A stretch of DNA of 64,000 nucleotides from the NCBI GenBank assembly GCA_023078555.1, contig CM041200.1, positions 5,860,361-5,924,360 on the forward strand, written 5' to 3'. The notes beneath the pieces are model-generated. The model was not told the DNA's origin. It saw only the letters and a program-made list of their open reading frames with translations, and made no database searches. Positions 47,958-58,862 of this stretch are shown piece after piece (the stretch's first letter is position 1; every line of letters begins with the position of its first letter). The translations under genes were made by a program, and so were the position numbers. The stretch comes from Ulva prolifera (taxonomy: Eukaryota > Chlorophyta > Ulvophyceae > Ulvales > Ulvaceae).

Positions 47958-49757
47958 GTGACGTTGGACCAAGTATTCACAATGCGTGCCAAGCGCACTG
48001 TGGTGGCCGACATCCAAAGGCAGCCTGAGCTGGCCTCTCACACAACAATGATTGCCAGGATCAACAGCTGCTGCTTGGAAGCGGGGCAGCGTACCTGGCC
48101 CTTAGATCCAGAAAACAACACGGTAGTGTTGTCAAAGATAGCTGAGTCTCAGCATTCCAATGCTGCTGCAATCAGGCAAGGCATGTATGACCTGTTTTTG
48201 AAAGACTTTAGGCCCCTATGCCAGTTTGCCACAGCCCACGGAACAGAGGTCAACATGCTGCGCTGCATGGTAGATGGAACAGCGACTCCTGAGTTCCCAG
48301 GATGGCAAAAGTGTATACAGGTTGCTGTCTGCAATTCCAGCAACGCGGTTGTAGCTGCTGCACTGATTGTGCCGGTGAACGCTGCTCTGGCATGGATGCC
48401 CATCCTGTCCGTGCAACCTCACCTGCGAGGGAAGGGAATCGGCCGAAAATTTGTTCATCAGATTGTGGATTTGCTGGCCAGCTTCTTCATAGAGTCCCTC
48501 CTGATTCCATCCAGCAATGAATCCAAGCTCATCAGCTGGTGGATAGACCAAACTCAAGCAAGGAAAATGAATGCCGACGAAGTCGATGTACTGATTGAAT
48601 CATTCCCATGCTTGTGTGAGATAGACAAGACCAAGATTTTAGTTGCTCGGCTGGCGCCTGCTGTTGAAGACTTAGGGGCTGCAGCTGAATGCTCCAAGGT
48701 AATACAGTGCAGGGCAGAAAACAGGCAAGTTGCACGCAGAGGCGTGGACTGCGATGGCCTCATCACATGGGAGGCAGTGCCGAACCGCAAACGACTGCGG
48801 TCGGAACTGGAGGACCCTCCTTAGATCGGCGCTGAGGATGTTGTTAAGGTCCAGGGTGCAGTCAACATCGTAATGCCTGCACTGTATTGATGATATGAGG
48901 ACTGCAATTGTTTGCAGAGCTACGTCCACAATGCCATGTCCGCAAACCAGCAGGAATTATGCAGCGGACTGGTGATCGCTCATGGTCTACCTGACGCCAT
49001 GAGCGTAAGCACACATTGATCTGAGCCTACGCTGTGACGCCTTGGGATGGTGGCATGAGTTTTACGTCAGTCCGTGTGCATAGGCCAGAGTCATAAAACA
49101 AGGCAGGTAAATCAACCTGGCCAGATGTGGCAGCCCGCAGATATTGCTGCGGTCGAAAGTAGAAAGGTGCCAACTGCAACTCTGCAATCACTCCTGTGTG
49201 AAGTGAGGCTGCTCTGTGTAGGCTCCTCCAACTTCTGTCAAGGAGCCGTTGGCAGACGGTCCGTATAGAGCGGACCCGGTGCTGTGACTACATGCCATGA
49301 AATCTGAATAGCATGCCAAGTCTCCCAGCAAACTTCCAACCAGGGGTAAAGTGGTGATGCATACACACAAAACCAGCAATTGCACAGCCTCGTAGGTTGA
49401 GCCGACAGGCGTCTGAGGTTGCCCTACGTCCATTAAAGGCAATTTGACCCTGCAGAGTCTACCCTGGGACAGTGCCATTTGCAAGACCTCGCCACACCTC
49501 CTGGACCACCTGTTCCAGCGTTAGTAGAAACTAAGAAGCCTTGATTGTTGAGAGTCTGGTGCATTGCAATTCGGAGGCTGACGGCATGTAGAGCTGTCGA
49601 GATGCTGCAAGCTACAGCAACACATACCCCAGCTGAGAAGAAAGCAAATGACTTCTGGACCATCGCAGACGAGACAATGCAGTGCACTGTTTGGCAATTG
49701 CACGAAGATGATCATCATGAGGTGGATCGGAGGGTCATCTGTGTACTGTGGAAATGA
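47958..49757 (+). CDS. GNAT-fold N-acetyltransferase, plant PHD-GNAT type
   Basis: Exons in phase: 47958-48698, 48918-49004, 49134-49166 and 49602-49757 (stop TGA), about 338 aa. If translation starts inside the first exon, the ATG is at 47982; otherwise an upstream exon exists. The acetyl-CoA loop of motif A is visible as LSVQPHLRGKGIGRKFVHQI near 48410. It is followed by LLIPSSNES and SWWIDQ, which resemble the motif B layout of plant nuclear GNATs that follow a PHD finger. No PHD finger is seen here; it may lie in an unseen 5' exon or be absent. Histone or protein acetylation is an inference from that resemblance. The last two exons are small and weakly supported (one acceptor is GTCGAG). 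The gene converges with the formin gene. Confidence 0.65.
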
Positions 49758-49933
49758 GGCAAGTACGTGTGCTGTTGCGGCATATAAGTTTCTCCATACA
49801 CGCTGTCTCATGCATCGGCAGCTGAGAGCTGGCTTGAAGAAAACTGGGCAGCTGTAACACACTAACACAATCACTACACACGAATGATCACTACGTAAAA
49901 TTCATCCGGACAACATAGGATGCTATTCGAACA
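48825..49933. other. Tail exons of the acetyltransferase gene and the convergent spacer
   Basis: The continuous open frame of the acetyltransferase first exon reads past its GTAATA donor to 48824, but spliced exons continue to 49757. The remainder is short 3' flank shared with the formin gene on the other strand. Confidence 0.45.
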
Positions 49934-52127
49934 TTATCTGCGACTGAGAGAAGATTGGCGATTCCGTTTCCGCTCCTCAGCTTCCCTCACAGCCGTCCGA
50001 GACTTGACAAGCGCAGACTGCAGCTTGCTGAAGGGCTTCAGGAACTTGATCAGGTCCCCCCACCACTCCGACTCCTTCACAGCTGTTGGCCTTTCCCCAT
50101 ACTTCGCCACCAGCTTTGCAAACCTTGCATTCACTTCATCCCGTTCCGTTGTGAGCGTTTCCACCCTCCGTTGCAGCTCTTCGACCTCACTGGTCATGAC
50201 CTCCATATACCGATCCACGGTAATCAGCAGTGCCACCCGCTCCACCTTCTCATATGTCACCTCCACAGCAGCTTCTTCTGCAGCTTCACCCCCAGTCCCG
50301 CCCTCACCGCTTGAAGCACCTGCTGCAGCGCTTTCTGCATCCTCCCCAGCAGGGTCACACTCGCGTGGGGCCGCCGGCTGTGTGACGGTCGTCACTGCGA
50401 CCTTACTTGTGAACACCCGCATCTTGATGAAGATCCCCTGGGAGCCGTCCAGCACCTGGAGCTGCTCCCTGATCACCGTGAGCTGCTCCTTCGTGCGCTC
50501 AACGGTGCTCGACACTTCCTGCACATGCGCATCGCTGAGTGGCCAGCAGGTTCACGGGCACTGGCATGCTGTAGTTGCCTGGCCGACTACGCTGTGCGCT
50601 ATGACATGGATGCCACGTCAGCCTGCCACCCCGACTGAGCCATGTCCCTGCCAGTGCATGCTGCAGAAAAGACTCAGATCATCACACAAGATGACACGTG
50701 TCAGCGGAATCCTGGCAGAATTGCTGTCTGCACCATGCTGACAGCACACTATGGAATTCACCACTCACAGCTGCAGTCTCGACGACCCATGATGTCATAC
50801 AATTCCGAGTCTACGCAGAATCCACCCACGCATGCCGGCTGACAGTGGCAGCACAGCATGCATGACACCGCCCACAGACCGCTTTTGCATGCAGGTGTGG
50901 CAGAGGGCAGGGCCGTGCCTCCATGGCAATCTGCATCTTGGTGCCCAGAGCAGACGGGATTTCGTCTGCAAGAGGCGCCAGGTCAGAATCGAGGAGGGTG
51001 GTTGCAAGGAAGCTGAGCAGCGTCTCGTCGCCGTCGATGCTCTTCGTGTCCTGCAGCTTGGTCAGCGCATGCATCTTGAACGCCGCCGCACCACCGTTGG
51101 TCGTGCCACTGTTGAGGTAGTTACCCACAGCTAGCACGGCCACGAGCAGCGCCTCAAACGTCTTGCTTGCAGCGACCTACGTGGGTGACGCATCTGGTGT
51201 AAGAACGGACTGTGCATGGGGCGGACTGTATCCCTGGTAATGACATGCACAGGGGTTGGCACATGTAGAGGCCATACGAAAGGCTGGCTGGCTGCATGTG
51301 CCCCTCTCAAATGTATTGCATCAATGTGGGTATGCATGCACCCTCAACATGCTACGGCACCTGCCCTTTGTGGATCTCGGCCGTACCTCTGCTATCGCCT
51401 TCTTGCGTATCGCCACGATCTGGAACGCGGTCTCCATGTCCTCTGGAATCGAAAACTTGTACCGGAATGTCGTCAGCCGCATCTCGATCTGTGGGACCTT
51501 GGACAGCTCCAGCACAAACATCTCGGCCGACGTCAGGTCAGACAGCGGCCGCTGCCCGGCAACGTACGGCGCCAGCTTCAGCACCTCGTCGGCAGTCGGT
51601 AGGCACTGCAGGATCGTGTCGACCTCGTCCTGTGACTCAAACACCTGCACCGTAGCACAACCTCAATCGACCCACCTCCACATGCAGCTTGTGCACATCT
51701 GTCATATCTTTACACTCTGGTGCGCACAACAGTGAGAACGACATGCGGATGCCCGGCGCTGCTGAGAGCGCCACCCCACGCATGCCGCAATGCGCCTCCA
51801 CAGCAGAGGCAAACCAAGCAGTACAATAGGAACAGGCCGCACAGCCGCACACCCACCCGGCTGTGCGGCTCAGGTGTGCTGAAGAAGACATCAATGATGA
51901 CAGACAGGGCAGCGCACGTTCTTGTCGAGCTGGTAGACGGCATGCACAAGGCGGTAAGCAGGCAGCCCGAGCCGGCTCATGAGGACGCCCACAGATGTTG
52001 CCCGCTTCATGTCCAGCACCTGGAATGCCGCAGCCCCGGCCGTTGCCACGGCGCCCGCGGGCTTCTTCTTTGCAGCTAGCTTTGCCCGGAAGAGGTCCGC
52101 GATGCGTGTCAGACGTAGGATAAGCAC
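49934..52127 (-). CDS. Formin FH2 domain, 5' portion missing
   Basis: Exons (minus, approximate): 52115-51930, 51650-51390, 51180-50900 and 50527-49934. They encode consecutive parts of an FH2 actin-assembly domain. In order these are: KKKPAGAV then LDMKRATSVGVLMSRLGL; a helical block with YVAGQRPLSDLTSAEMFVLE; the highly conserved AVLAVGNYLNSGTTNGGAAA with FKMHALTKLQDTKS; and a C-terminal coiled coil with FAKLVAKYGERPTAVKESEW. The protein would cap and elongate actin filaments at barbed ends. The lasso/linker start of FH2, the proline-rich FH1 and any N-terminal domain are not found between 52128 and the window edge. Either a long, repeat-invaded intron separates them beyond 64 kb or the gene is truncated. 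A stop codon lies in frame just upstream of 52127, so the exon must start near there. Confidence 0.85.
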
Positions 52128-53261
52128 TTAAGAGCCTACACTTTTGGTCGAAGCCGCGGTGCGGGGGCGGGTCGAAGCGGGGACCCTGGCGGGGCGCGAG
52201 ACGCGCGACGGAGTCGCGGGCGCGGAGGGTGACAGCTGTCGTAGACCCTGTCAAGTGCAGGCGCTTGTAGCCTGTGTACGACACAGTGCGCCACAGCACG
52301 AGACACGGGCGGAAAGCGCATGGGGCGCGCGGGCCGTGGACGTGTGCAGGTGTCGGAACGATCGGGAGAAGGACGCGGGCATGGTGTGACGACAAGTCAC
52401 GGGCATGCATGGAGATGCATAAGAGTGTTCCGGAAGCAGCCGGAATCACAGGCAGCTTCGACAAATGGGTGAACTCGCTGTATAGCGGTGGTGGTCTCGG
52501 TAAATTTGGCCAAACTTGGAATTGCACAAAAAGCACGTGCATTCTGTTGCTTGTGTTGAGTGATGCACGACTGTGTTTCTTGCGTCTTCAGATGATGCCT
52601 ATGCGCGTAGCTAGATGTATTTCTCTGTCAAGGAACGCACCGCTTTACACCGTGCTACCGCGCAACACCGTTCGAGTACAGCGGAGAGTTTGAAAGCTCC
52701 GCTGCTCGTTGTGAGGTCAGTCGATATGGACTGCTGTTGCTTTAAGGAGCACAACCACGTTGATTGCATTGCAAGAAGAGCCATGACTTTCTCTGGCGGA
52801 CTCTTGCAAGCGCGTCCGGTTACCAGCATTTACCACTGGTTTGCGTCGGTAGAGCTCGAGCAGGTCTCCTGCCGGCCCAATCGGGCAGCTTTAAAACAAG
52901 AGCCACTGGCTGTTGGCTCTATTGCAGTGTGAATGGCGTCTGTGATTGATTTCGTGGCCAGCACGATGGAACATTTTGTTGCCGGGGCGGAGGCGAATGG
53001 CCAGCTTCTACGACGAATTACATAATTTCAATATCAAATCATATTGGGGCAGCCATTGACAGCTGTCGATGCGCGCATTGCATGCTGCCACTGCAGTGGG
53101 AGTGTCCACAGGCTGCCTGTGAGACGCGAATGCACACAATCTGACTGCAACAAGGCGCGATCACAGACTCAGCCACCACCAGAGGCACAATCTTGACACA
53201 CATCTAACAATGTCGCACGTTGACTTTCTGGTTGTGCATGTTCCGCTGGTGACAGTGTTGG
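52128..53261. other. Non-coding or unresolved DNA upstream of the formin exons
   Basis: A GC-rich stretch at 52140-52380 has open frames on both strands, but none looks like FH1 or the FH2 start. Beyond it the sequence is more balanced and featureless. Confidence 0.4.
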
Positions 53262-54366
53262 TTGGGTCAGGTCAAAATTGAGCTCTCGACGATGACTTTG
53301 AGAAAGGCGCTATTGTGTCTGTATCCACTGACTCGCAGTTCTGACAATAAGTCTGCTGTGTACTCTGTTGAACAGTCGGCTCGCCGCATAGAAATTGACG
53401 CGGACGAGGACGTCGATCGATTAGTGGCAGAAATCAACCTGACAACATGTCGCGATACACTGGGGTGGTCGTGCAAATCTACCTGGGTGGTCTCCAGCTC
53501 TGTACAAAACACCTGGCGTAATCCGACGAAGAAGGAGGCGGAGGCAATCGGAGACAGGTCAAACTGGTCCATACGCAAAGTGATCAGGAAGCTGGCAGCC
53601 TTTGTGAAGGACGATGTATGCTTGGTGTCTGCTAAATCGACATTAAGTTGGAATATTGGTTCGTGCCGAACAGTGTTGGTTGCAGGATGTCGTCCCTGAT
53701 CACATGTTCATAGCACGTATGAAGAAAGACCCAGCTGGCAGATTCACGGCAATGGAGACCCACATGATGAACGAAAAGGTTACTGCGTCGTGCACTGGAT
53801 TTTCATATGGACTCACCCCCACAGGAATGGTTATGGATGAACAAATTGCACCCAGTGACCCCGGGCCTCCTCACCACCTACAGGATTCAAAAACGATACA
53901 GCGGAAGCAGAGATCCATTGTGGTCGATGCACAGGCCAGAATTTGCATGAGGCATCCATGTATGTTACTGAATTGGATCTGGTATGAGACCTGATGTGAT
54001 TGATGGGCATTGCCGCGGCAAAATGAAATATATGCAGTGGAATTTGATGAGGAAAACGGGGCAACATCAGCCTTCATGGAGACGCTCATCTACGTTGGAC
54101 AGTTGACATGCGACCGGTCCGTCACACCGAGCCAGCAGGAGGAAGCAATAATGGATGCAGCAAGGGAATGCCCACCGCTGATTTTTTGCTCCACAGTACA
54201 TCTGTTCAAATTCCTATCGAAAGAAATGGTCCGGGAGACCTTGGACGAATATTCTCTTGATCTTGCGTACCAGCCCGATTCGCTGACAGATCTGCATGTA
54301 AAATGGTCAGAGAATGCAATCGAAACGGCAAATATTTACTTCAAGGAACAAACCATTTACCGATGA
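53262..54366 (+). pseudogene. Unrecognised coding-like stretch with several breaks
   Basis: Three plus-strand open frames follow one another: 53262-53699 (145 codons), 53656-53994 (112) and 54010-54366 (118). The second and third share one frame, separated by TGA codons near 53992-54003. The first is in another frame. Each reads like ordinary soluble protein (for example KKEAEAIGDRSNWSIRKV and ETLDEYSLDLAYQPDSL), with good charge balance and no overlap with a known gene. Either this is one decayed gene with a frameshift and stops, or exons of a gene whose introns I cannot see. No domain is recognised. Confidence 0.45.
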
Positions 54367-54420
54367 CACTACCGGCTTGTGCTTGCTACCTCGGAGCCGC
54401 GGTACATGGACCTGCCGGGC

Positions 54421-54457
54421 GACGGTGGCCTAACGGTGGCCTAACGGTTAACGGTGG
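54421..54457. repeat. Short tandem repeat of an ACGGTGGCC unit
   Basis: ACGGTGGCCTA occurs twice in tandem and a third ACGGTGGCC follows after a short ACGGTTA spacer, just downstream of the coding-like stretch. Confidence 0.7.
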
Positions 54458-54776
54458 CCTTCACTGACGAGGGACCACTTTACGACGACGTACCAACGCA
54501 TGCCTGCGCAGGTAAAAGCGCAAAGCAGGCAATGCCCGCTGCACTGCCCCTATGACCACCCACATTGTGTTGTCGTTACAAATAACTTTATGGCATGCCA
54601 AATGGCTGTCTGTGTGGCCATTTAGCCAAGTGCTGACCAGCCTGTGTACAGCAACGTACCGCTCGGTACGCATGTGCACCACCAGCCCGCCCGACCGGCC
54701 TGATCACCGCTACGCCTGCTGTCGGGATCATCGCACCAGGATGATGTATACTATATGCCATCAGCTAGTTTCTGTG

Positions 54777-54943
54777 TGTCCTCCCGCTCTGCCGCATCTC
54801 TGCATGTTTGTGTTTCTCTGCTGTGTTCGGCGTGTCCGCCTGCTCTGCCGCATCTCTGCATGTGTGCGTTTCTGTTCTGTGTTTCGGCCGGTCCCTTTGC
54901 TGTGCCGCACCTCTGCATGTGTGTGGTGTTGTGTTGAATGTCT
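54777..54943. repeat. Minisatellite of about 57 bp, three diverged copies
   Basis: Units start at about 54777, 54833 and 54890. Each contains the core GCTCTGCCGCATCTCTGCATG (GCTGTGCCGCACCTCTGCATG in the third). The period is 56-57 bases and the last copy is the most diverged. It is open in several frames on both strands but lacks any sign of selection for protein. Confidence 0.85.
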
Positions 54944-54984
54944 GTGGGGGCAAAGGGTCTGATTCCACGCTTCTGACTGTGGCG

Positions 54985-56137
54985 AGGTGATGCAGAGCGC
55001 GCCGATGAGGTGGTCGGCAAGCTCACGCGTGCGGTGGCCACGGCGCGCAGCGTCACGGACAAGTGGCTGAAGGGCGCCCTGGCTGTCACCGGCGTTTTGA
55101 CAAGGCGGGGCTCACTGTCGAGAAGCGGAGGGCGGCGCTAACACCTCCGCGCACGACTGTCGAGGACGTCGAGATCGACTTCCCGCACGGACCGTTTGGC
55201 GAAGACGGGGATGACGCCACCTCGGACAGCGCCTCAGACACCGCAGACGTGGAGATGCTGGACTCCGACGGTGAAGATGCGGGGCCGATGGATGACACGG
55301 AGCAGGACCGCGACGGTGAGCTCGCAGAGCTCATGCAGAGCACCATGCACCTCGGCGATCTTGAGACCGCCGACGAGGAGATGGTTCACGACGCGCTGGA
55401 GGAAGAGCTTAGGAGCGTTGAGGAGCAGCCGGCGCCTGCCGCCGAGGGCGGCGCAGACGGGGCCACGGACGCCGGCATGTCGTCGCTCGTGCCGCCCCCC
55501 GTTGCAGAGGCCGCTTCCGGAGAGCCTGAGGGCACCCCGGCATAGACCATCACGGCTGCCGGGGAGACGCTGCACCTGCATCTGTCGCACCGGGCGGCGC
55601 TCGGCGTGCTGTCGAACAGGCAGTACCACGTGCACACGCTCACCAAGCATCCCGCGACCGGAGAATGGGATGCGGGTGCCCCAGGGCGACCCCGTCTTTG
55701 AGACGGACTGCGTCACGCGCTGGGCGCACAACAGCGGTGAGGAGTTGCTGCAGGAAGTGCGCGACGTGCTGGGCGGGGTGATCCCGACCATGCCGGCGCG
55801 CTTCAGCAACATGACAAAGGCCGTGAAGAAGCTCTTCGCGGAGACGAGGATGTGCCTGGTCCAAGGCTGCTTGAATCTGGCATGCACAGAGACGGCGAAC
55901 TTCAAACTGCATGCATGCACCGACCAACTGAAGGGGGACATGCGCGTGAAGGGCACGGATGAAGACGTCCGCCTGTGCACATCCTGCCACGGGAGTCGCA
56001 GCGTGAAGGAATTCCGCGAGGGCCAAGGCAGCCAGATCACCGGCGGCCTCTGCCATCGGTGCCGCATCGATCGCCGGAACAAGGCCATCATCCGCCGGAA
56101 CAAGAAGAAGGGGATGTTCGAATGCAAGCGCGAGTGA
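54985..56137 (+). pseudogene. Decayed gene: acidic middle and Cys-rich (zinc-ribbon-like) C-terminus
   Basis: Protein-like sequence runs through three frames. It starts as ADEVVGKLTRAVATARS near 55000 and shifts near 55088 into a very acidic frame (55100-55545). It then meets an in-frame TAG at 55543 yet stays protein-like past it (LHLHLSHRAALGVLSNRQYH), and shifts again near 55675 into a frame that runs to TGA at 56135-56137. The last part has paired cysteines, MCLVQGCLNLAC, then LCTSCHGSRS and GGLCHRCRIDRR, followed by a Lys/Arg tail. This suggests one or two zinc-binding knuckles. I do not recognise the family; a transposon-borne protein is possible. One stop and two shifts argue against a working product, unless short introns remove them. 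Confidence 0.6.
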
Positions 56138-56392
56138 AAGCGTCATACCGTAAGTTTAGTTGGGCGAAATGTTAAGTATGTGTGCGGAGTACTTAGCACA
56201 TGACGCCTGAGATCTGGGATCACACCTGCATGGTCAGTATCTGAGTCAGATACTTGAACCATGACCTTGTTCGACCTATACAGAGAGCTGGAATGTGTCT
56301 TCTCATTCGCGGGCTGGTGACTGCCACGTGTCACCCCGTGCGTGCATTCGCATGTGCACCTGCCTTGTGCGCTACGAGGCACTTTCACAACA
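56115..56392 (+). repeat. 278-bp direct duplication, copy 1
   Basis: Matches 56585-56862 with an offset of exactly 470 bases and only two mismatches that I can find. It starts inside the last codons of the zinc-ribbon-like gene and includes that gene's TGA stop. Confidence 0.9.
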
Positions 56393-56584
56393 CCTCCCCC
56401 CTTCACGGGAGCGAGCGTGTGCGAGCTCATGAGGCACAGGTGGAAGTTCTCTCGGAGCGCGTCGAGTGTTTGGAATGTCCTGTGGGAAGTTGTGCACACG
56501 AGAGGTCATGTTAGAGCGATCACAGGCGTCATGTGGTGCTTACGTTATGATGGGCCCATGTGATCGTGGTTACTCATCGATACC

Positions 56585-56862
56585 TGTTCGAATGCAAGCG
56601 CGAGTGGAAGCGTCATACCGTAAGTTTAGTTGGGCGAAATGTTAAGTATGTGTGCGGAGTACTTAGCACATGACGCCTGAGATCTGGGATCACACCTACA
56701 TGGTCAGTATCTGAGTCAGATACTTGAACCATGACCTTGTTCGACCTATACAGAGAGCTGGAATGTGTCTTCTCATTCGCGGGCTGGTGACTGCCACGTG
56801 TCACCCCGTGCGTGCATTCGCATGTGCACCTGCCTTGTGCGCTACGAGGCACTTTCACAACA
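56585..56862 (+). repeat. 278-bp direct duplication, copy 2
   Basis: In this copy the TGA stop of copy 1 is TGG (56605-56607), so the frame reads on to a consensus GTAAGT motif. The copy ends at a TTTCACAACAG acceptor-like sequence directly followed by GGGACC, whereas copy 1 is followed by CCTCCCCC. Confidence 0.9.
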
Positions 56863-57154
56863 GGGGACCAACAAGCCGACCCTCCCTTCTTCCTGCGCAC
56901 TGACCGCCGTCCGCGACCGAGCTTGAGAACGGCAAGGACATCGGTGGCGCATACATCGAGGAGCGTCGCAGTGCGGCGCAGCGCAATGCTCTTGCTGGCG
57001 GGGGGGCCCGGTGAGACCATGCTGGAGCCGTTCCTCGTGCTCGCAGCGCACGACCGGGACCGAGAGGGGCACGAGCGCCAGTGTGTCCGCGTGGGGTGCC
57101 AAAACAACAGCAGGAGCGACAGGCTCATCGCGACGCTGTGCAGAGCGCGCTGAC
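56863..57154 (+). pseudogene. Exon-like remnant with a Cys pair, shifted frames
   Basis: Plus-strand protein-like segments in different frames include LENGKDIGGAYIEERRSAAQ (near 56925) and ERQCVRVGCQNNSRSDRLIA (near 57075). The C-x4-C pair resembles the C-x4-C of the neighbouring Cys-rich remnant. The end (TGCAGAGCGCGC near 57139) matches the sequence near 54992, so this may be a displaced exon of the same gene. It stops nine bases before the retroelement. Confidence 0.4.
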
Positions 57155-57163
57155 AAGTGGGAT

Positions 57164-57513
57164 TGTCAGAAACGCTCTATCTTGTCAGGTCAGACGCGCA
57201 GTCTTTTAGTACAGATCAGGTCAGGAGGCCAGTGTTCCATACCTGCTGCGCACAGAGGTAGAACCGAGGAACACTGTAAGAGGGAGATGCTAATACCGTG
57301 AAACAGTAAGAAGAATGGTTACAGATCTCAGTGTGCACATGCCTATATGCACACTGAACACTCAAGGTTACGGCGGGAAACCCTCGCGGGATCTCTCTCA
57401 CTACATCGAGACAATCTCGGCTGGCGGCTTACCCCTGCACTGGATCCGCGGATCGTCCGTGCATGGGTGCACCTGTCACCACACTGCTGCCCGCAGGCTC
57501 ATGCATTGTGACA
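57164..57513 (-). repeat. 3' LTR of the copia element
   Basis: 350 bp, bounded by TGTCA and TGACA. On the minus strand it follows the purine tract at 57520-57514, which identifies it as the 3' LTR. It contains the 10-bp inverted repeat around a TATA-like motif (57328-57357), here TATAGG rather than TATAAG. Confidence 0.92.
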
Positions 57514-57549
57514 CTCCCCCATAAACCCTGCTACGTCTCCACTAGCTGG

Positions 57550-57898
57550 TGTCACAATGCATGAGCCTGCGGGCAGCAGTGTGGTGACAGGTGCACCCAT
57601 GCACGGACGATCCGCGGATCCAGTGCAGGGGTAAGCCGCCAGCCGAGATTGTCTCGAAGTAGTGAGAGAGATCCCGCGAGGGTTTCCCGCCGTAACTTTG
57701 TGTGTTCAGTGTGCATATAAGCATGTGCACACTGAGATCTGTAACCATTCTCTTCACTGTTTCACAGTACTAGTTGTATCTTGTCTCCCCTCAGCATCTC
57801 TCCGGTTCTACCTCTGTGCGCAGCAAATATGAGATGCTGGCCTCCTGACTTGACATAAGACTGCGCGTCTGACCTGACGAAGGATAGACTTTCTGACA
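57550..57898 (+). repeat. Nested solo LTR, inverted relative to the host element
   Basis: 349 bp of the same LTR family in the opposite orientation. It is flanked by the 5-bp duplication GCTGG (57545-57549 and 57899-57903). It landed at the very end of the RNase H coding frame, which now reads on into the LTR to 57762. Confidence 0.93.
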
Positions 57899-58850
57899 GC
57901 TGGAGTTTATTACGAACTTCTAGCAAAGCAGGTCCGGGCAGCACTTTAGTAAGCACATCCGCTAACTGATCAACAGTGCCTACCCATGCTACCTTAAGTT
58001 CATCCATCTGGACATATTCCCGCACTCGCAAGTGCCGCACACGAATGTGCTTGGATCTGTCAGTGGACACAGCATTCACAGCCAAGATATTGGCACTTTT
58101 ATTATCACCCCACAGAGTTGGCTTATGTGGGACGAGTTTCAAATCGAGAAGCAACTGCTTCACCCACATCAACTCGTTGGCTGTTGAGCTCATCGCGATG
58201 AGCTCAGCCTCTGTTGTATCCCCAGCCACTATACTCTGCTTCTTCGAACGCCAGAGAACAGAGTTCCCATACATTCGAATAATCATGCCAGATACGCTTT
58301 TCAGATCCGCAGAATTCGCAAAGTCTGCATCTGAAAAAGCCTCTAACAAACACCCGTGTCCCTCAGAGCCTACAAATTTTATTCCTAAGTTCTTTGTGGA
58401 CTGCAGGTATCTCAGAACATGTTGCACGGTAGACCAATGTTCCTTCAAACTACTAGACATGTGCCGGGCCAGGGCATGTGCCACATAGCTCAGGTCAGGT
58501 CGTGTCACTCCTGCAATATACTGGATGCTTCCTACAGCACTCATGAACCTGGAATGCTCAGCAGCACTGGCTTTCTCCAGGTCAGGATGCTCTTTCGCAC
58601 TCCTTAGCTGTTGCCGCGGCACTAATGGAGTGGGAGATTTACGACACTCAGACATGCTGTACTTTTCCAGCAGGTTCTGGATGTTGGTACGTTGTGTCAT
58701 TGTGATTGTTTTGGCCTTCCGATCACGCGTGATCTCAGTGCCAAGTGCCCAAGACAGGTCACCTAGGTCTCTACCTTCGAATTTTGTGAGAATGACACTG
58801 ATGATTTCTTGCAGTCCCGCAGAGCAACTAAAAATGAACAAATCATCCAC
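57762..58850 (-). pseudogene. copia reverse transcriptase (C-terminal part) and RNase H
   Basis: The 362-codon frame begins at the catalytic VDD of reverse transcriptase (58842-58850, followed by LFIFS). It continues through LSWALGTEI and the copia signature YIAGVTRPDLSYVAHALAR into RNase H (TEAELIAMS, DNKSANILAVN) and the end motif DQLADVLTKVLPGP. The last 45 or so codons come from the inserted solo LTR, not from the element. A frameshift near 58855 separates it from the upstream part. Confidence 0.9.
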
Positions 58851-58862
58851 CCACAGAAAATT

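Noticed and set aside
57550-57898. Inverted LTR next to the 3' LTR read as a hairpin element or foldback transposon
   Set aside because: It has a clean 5-bp GCTGG duplication and splits the end of the RNase H frame, so it is an independent insertion.
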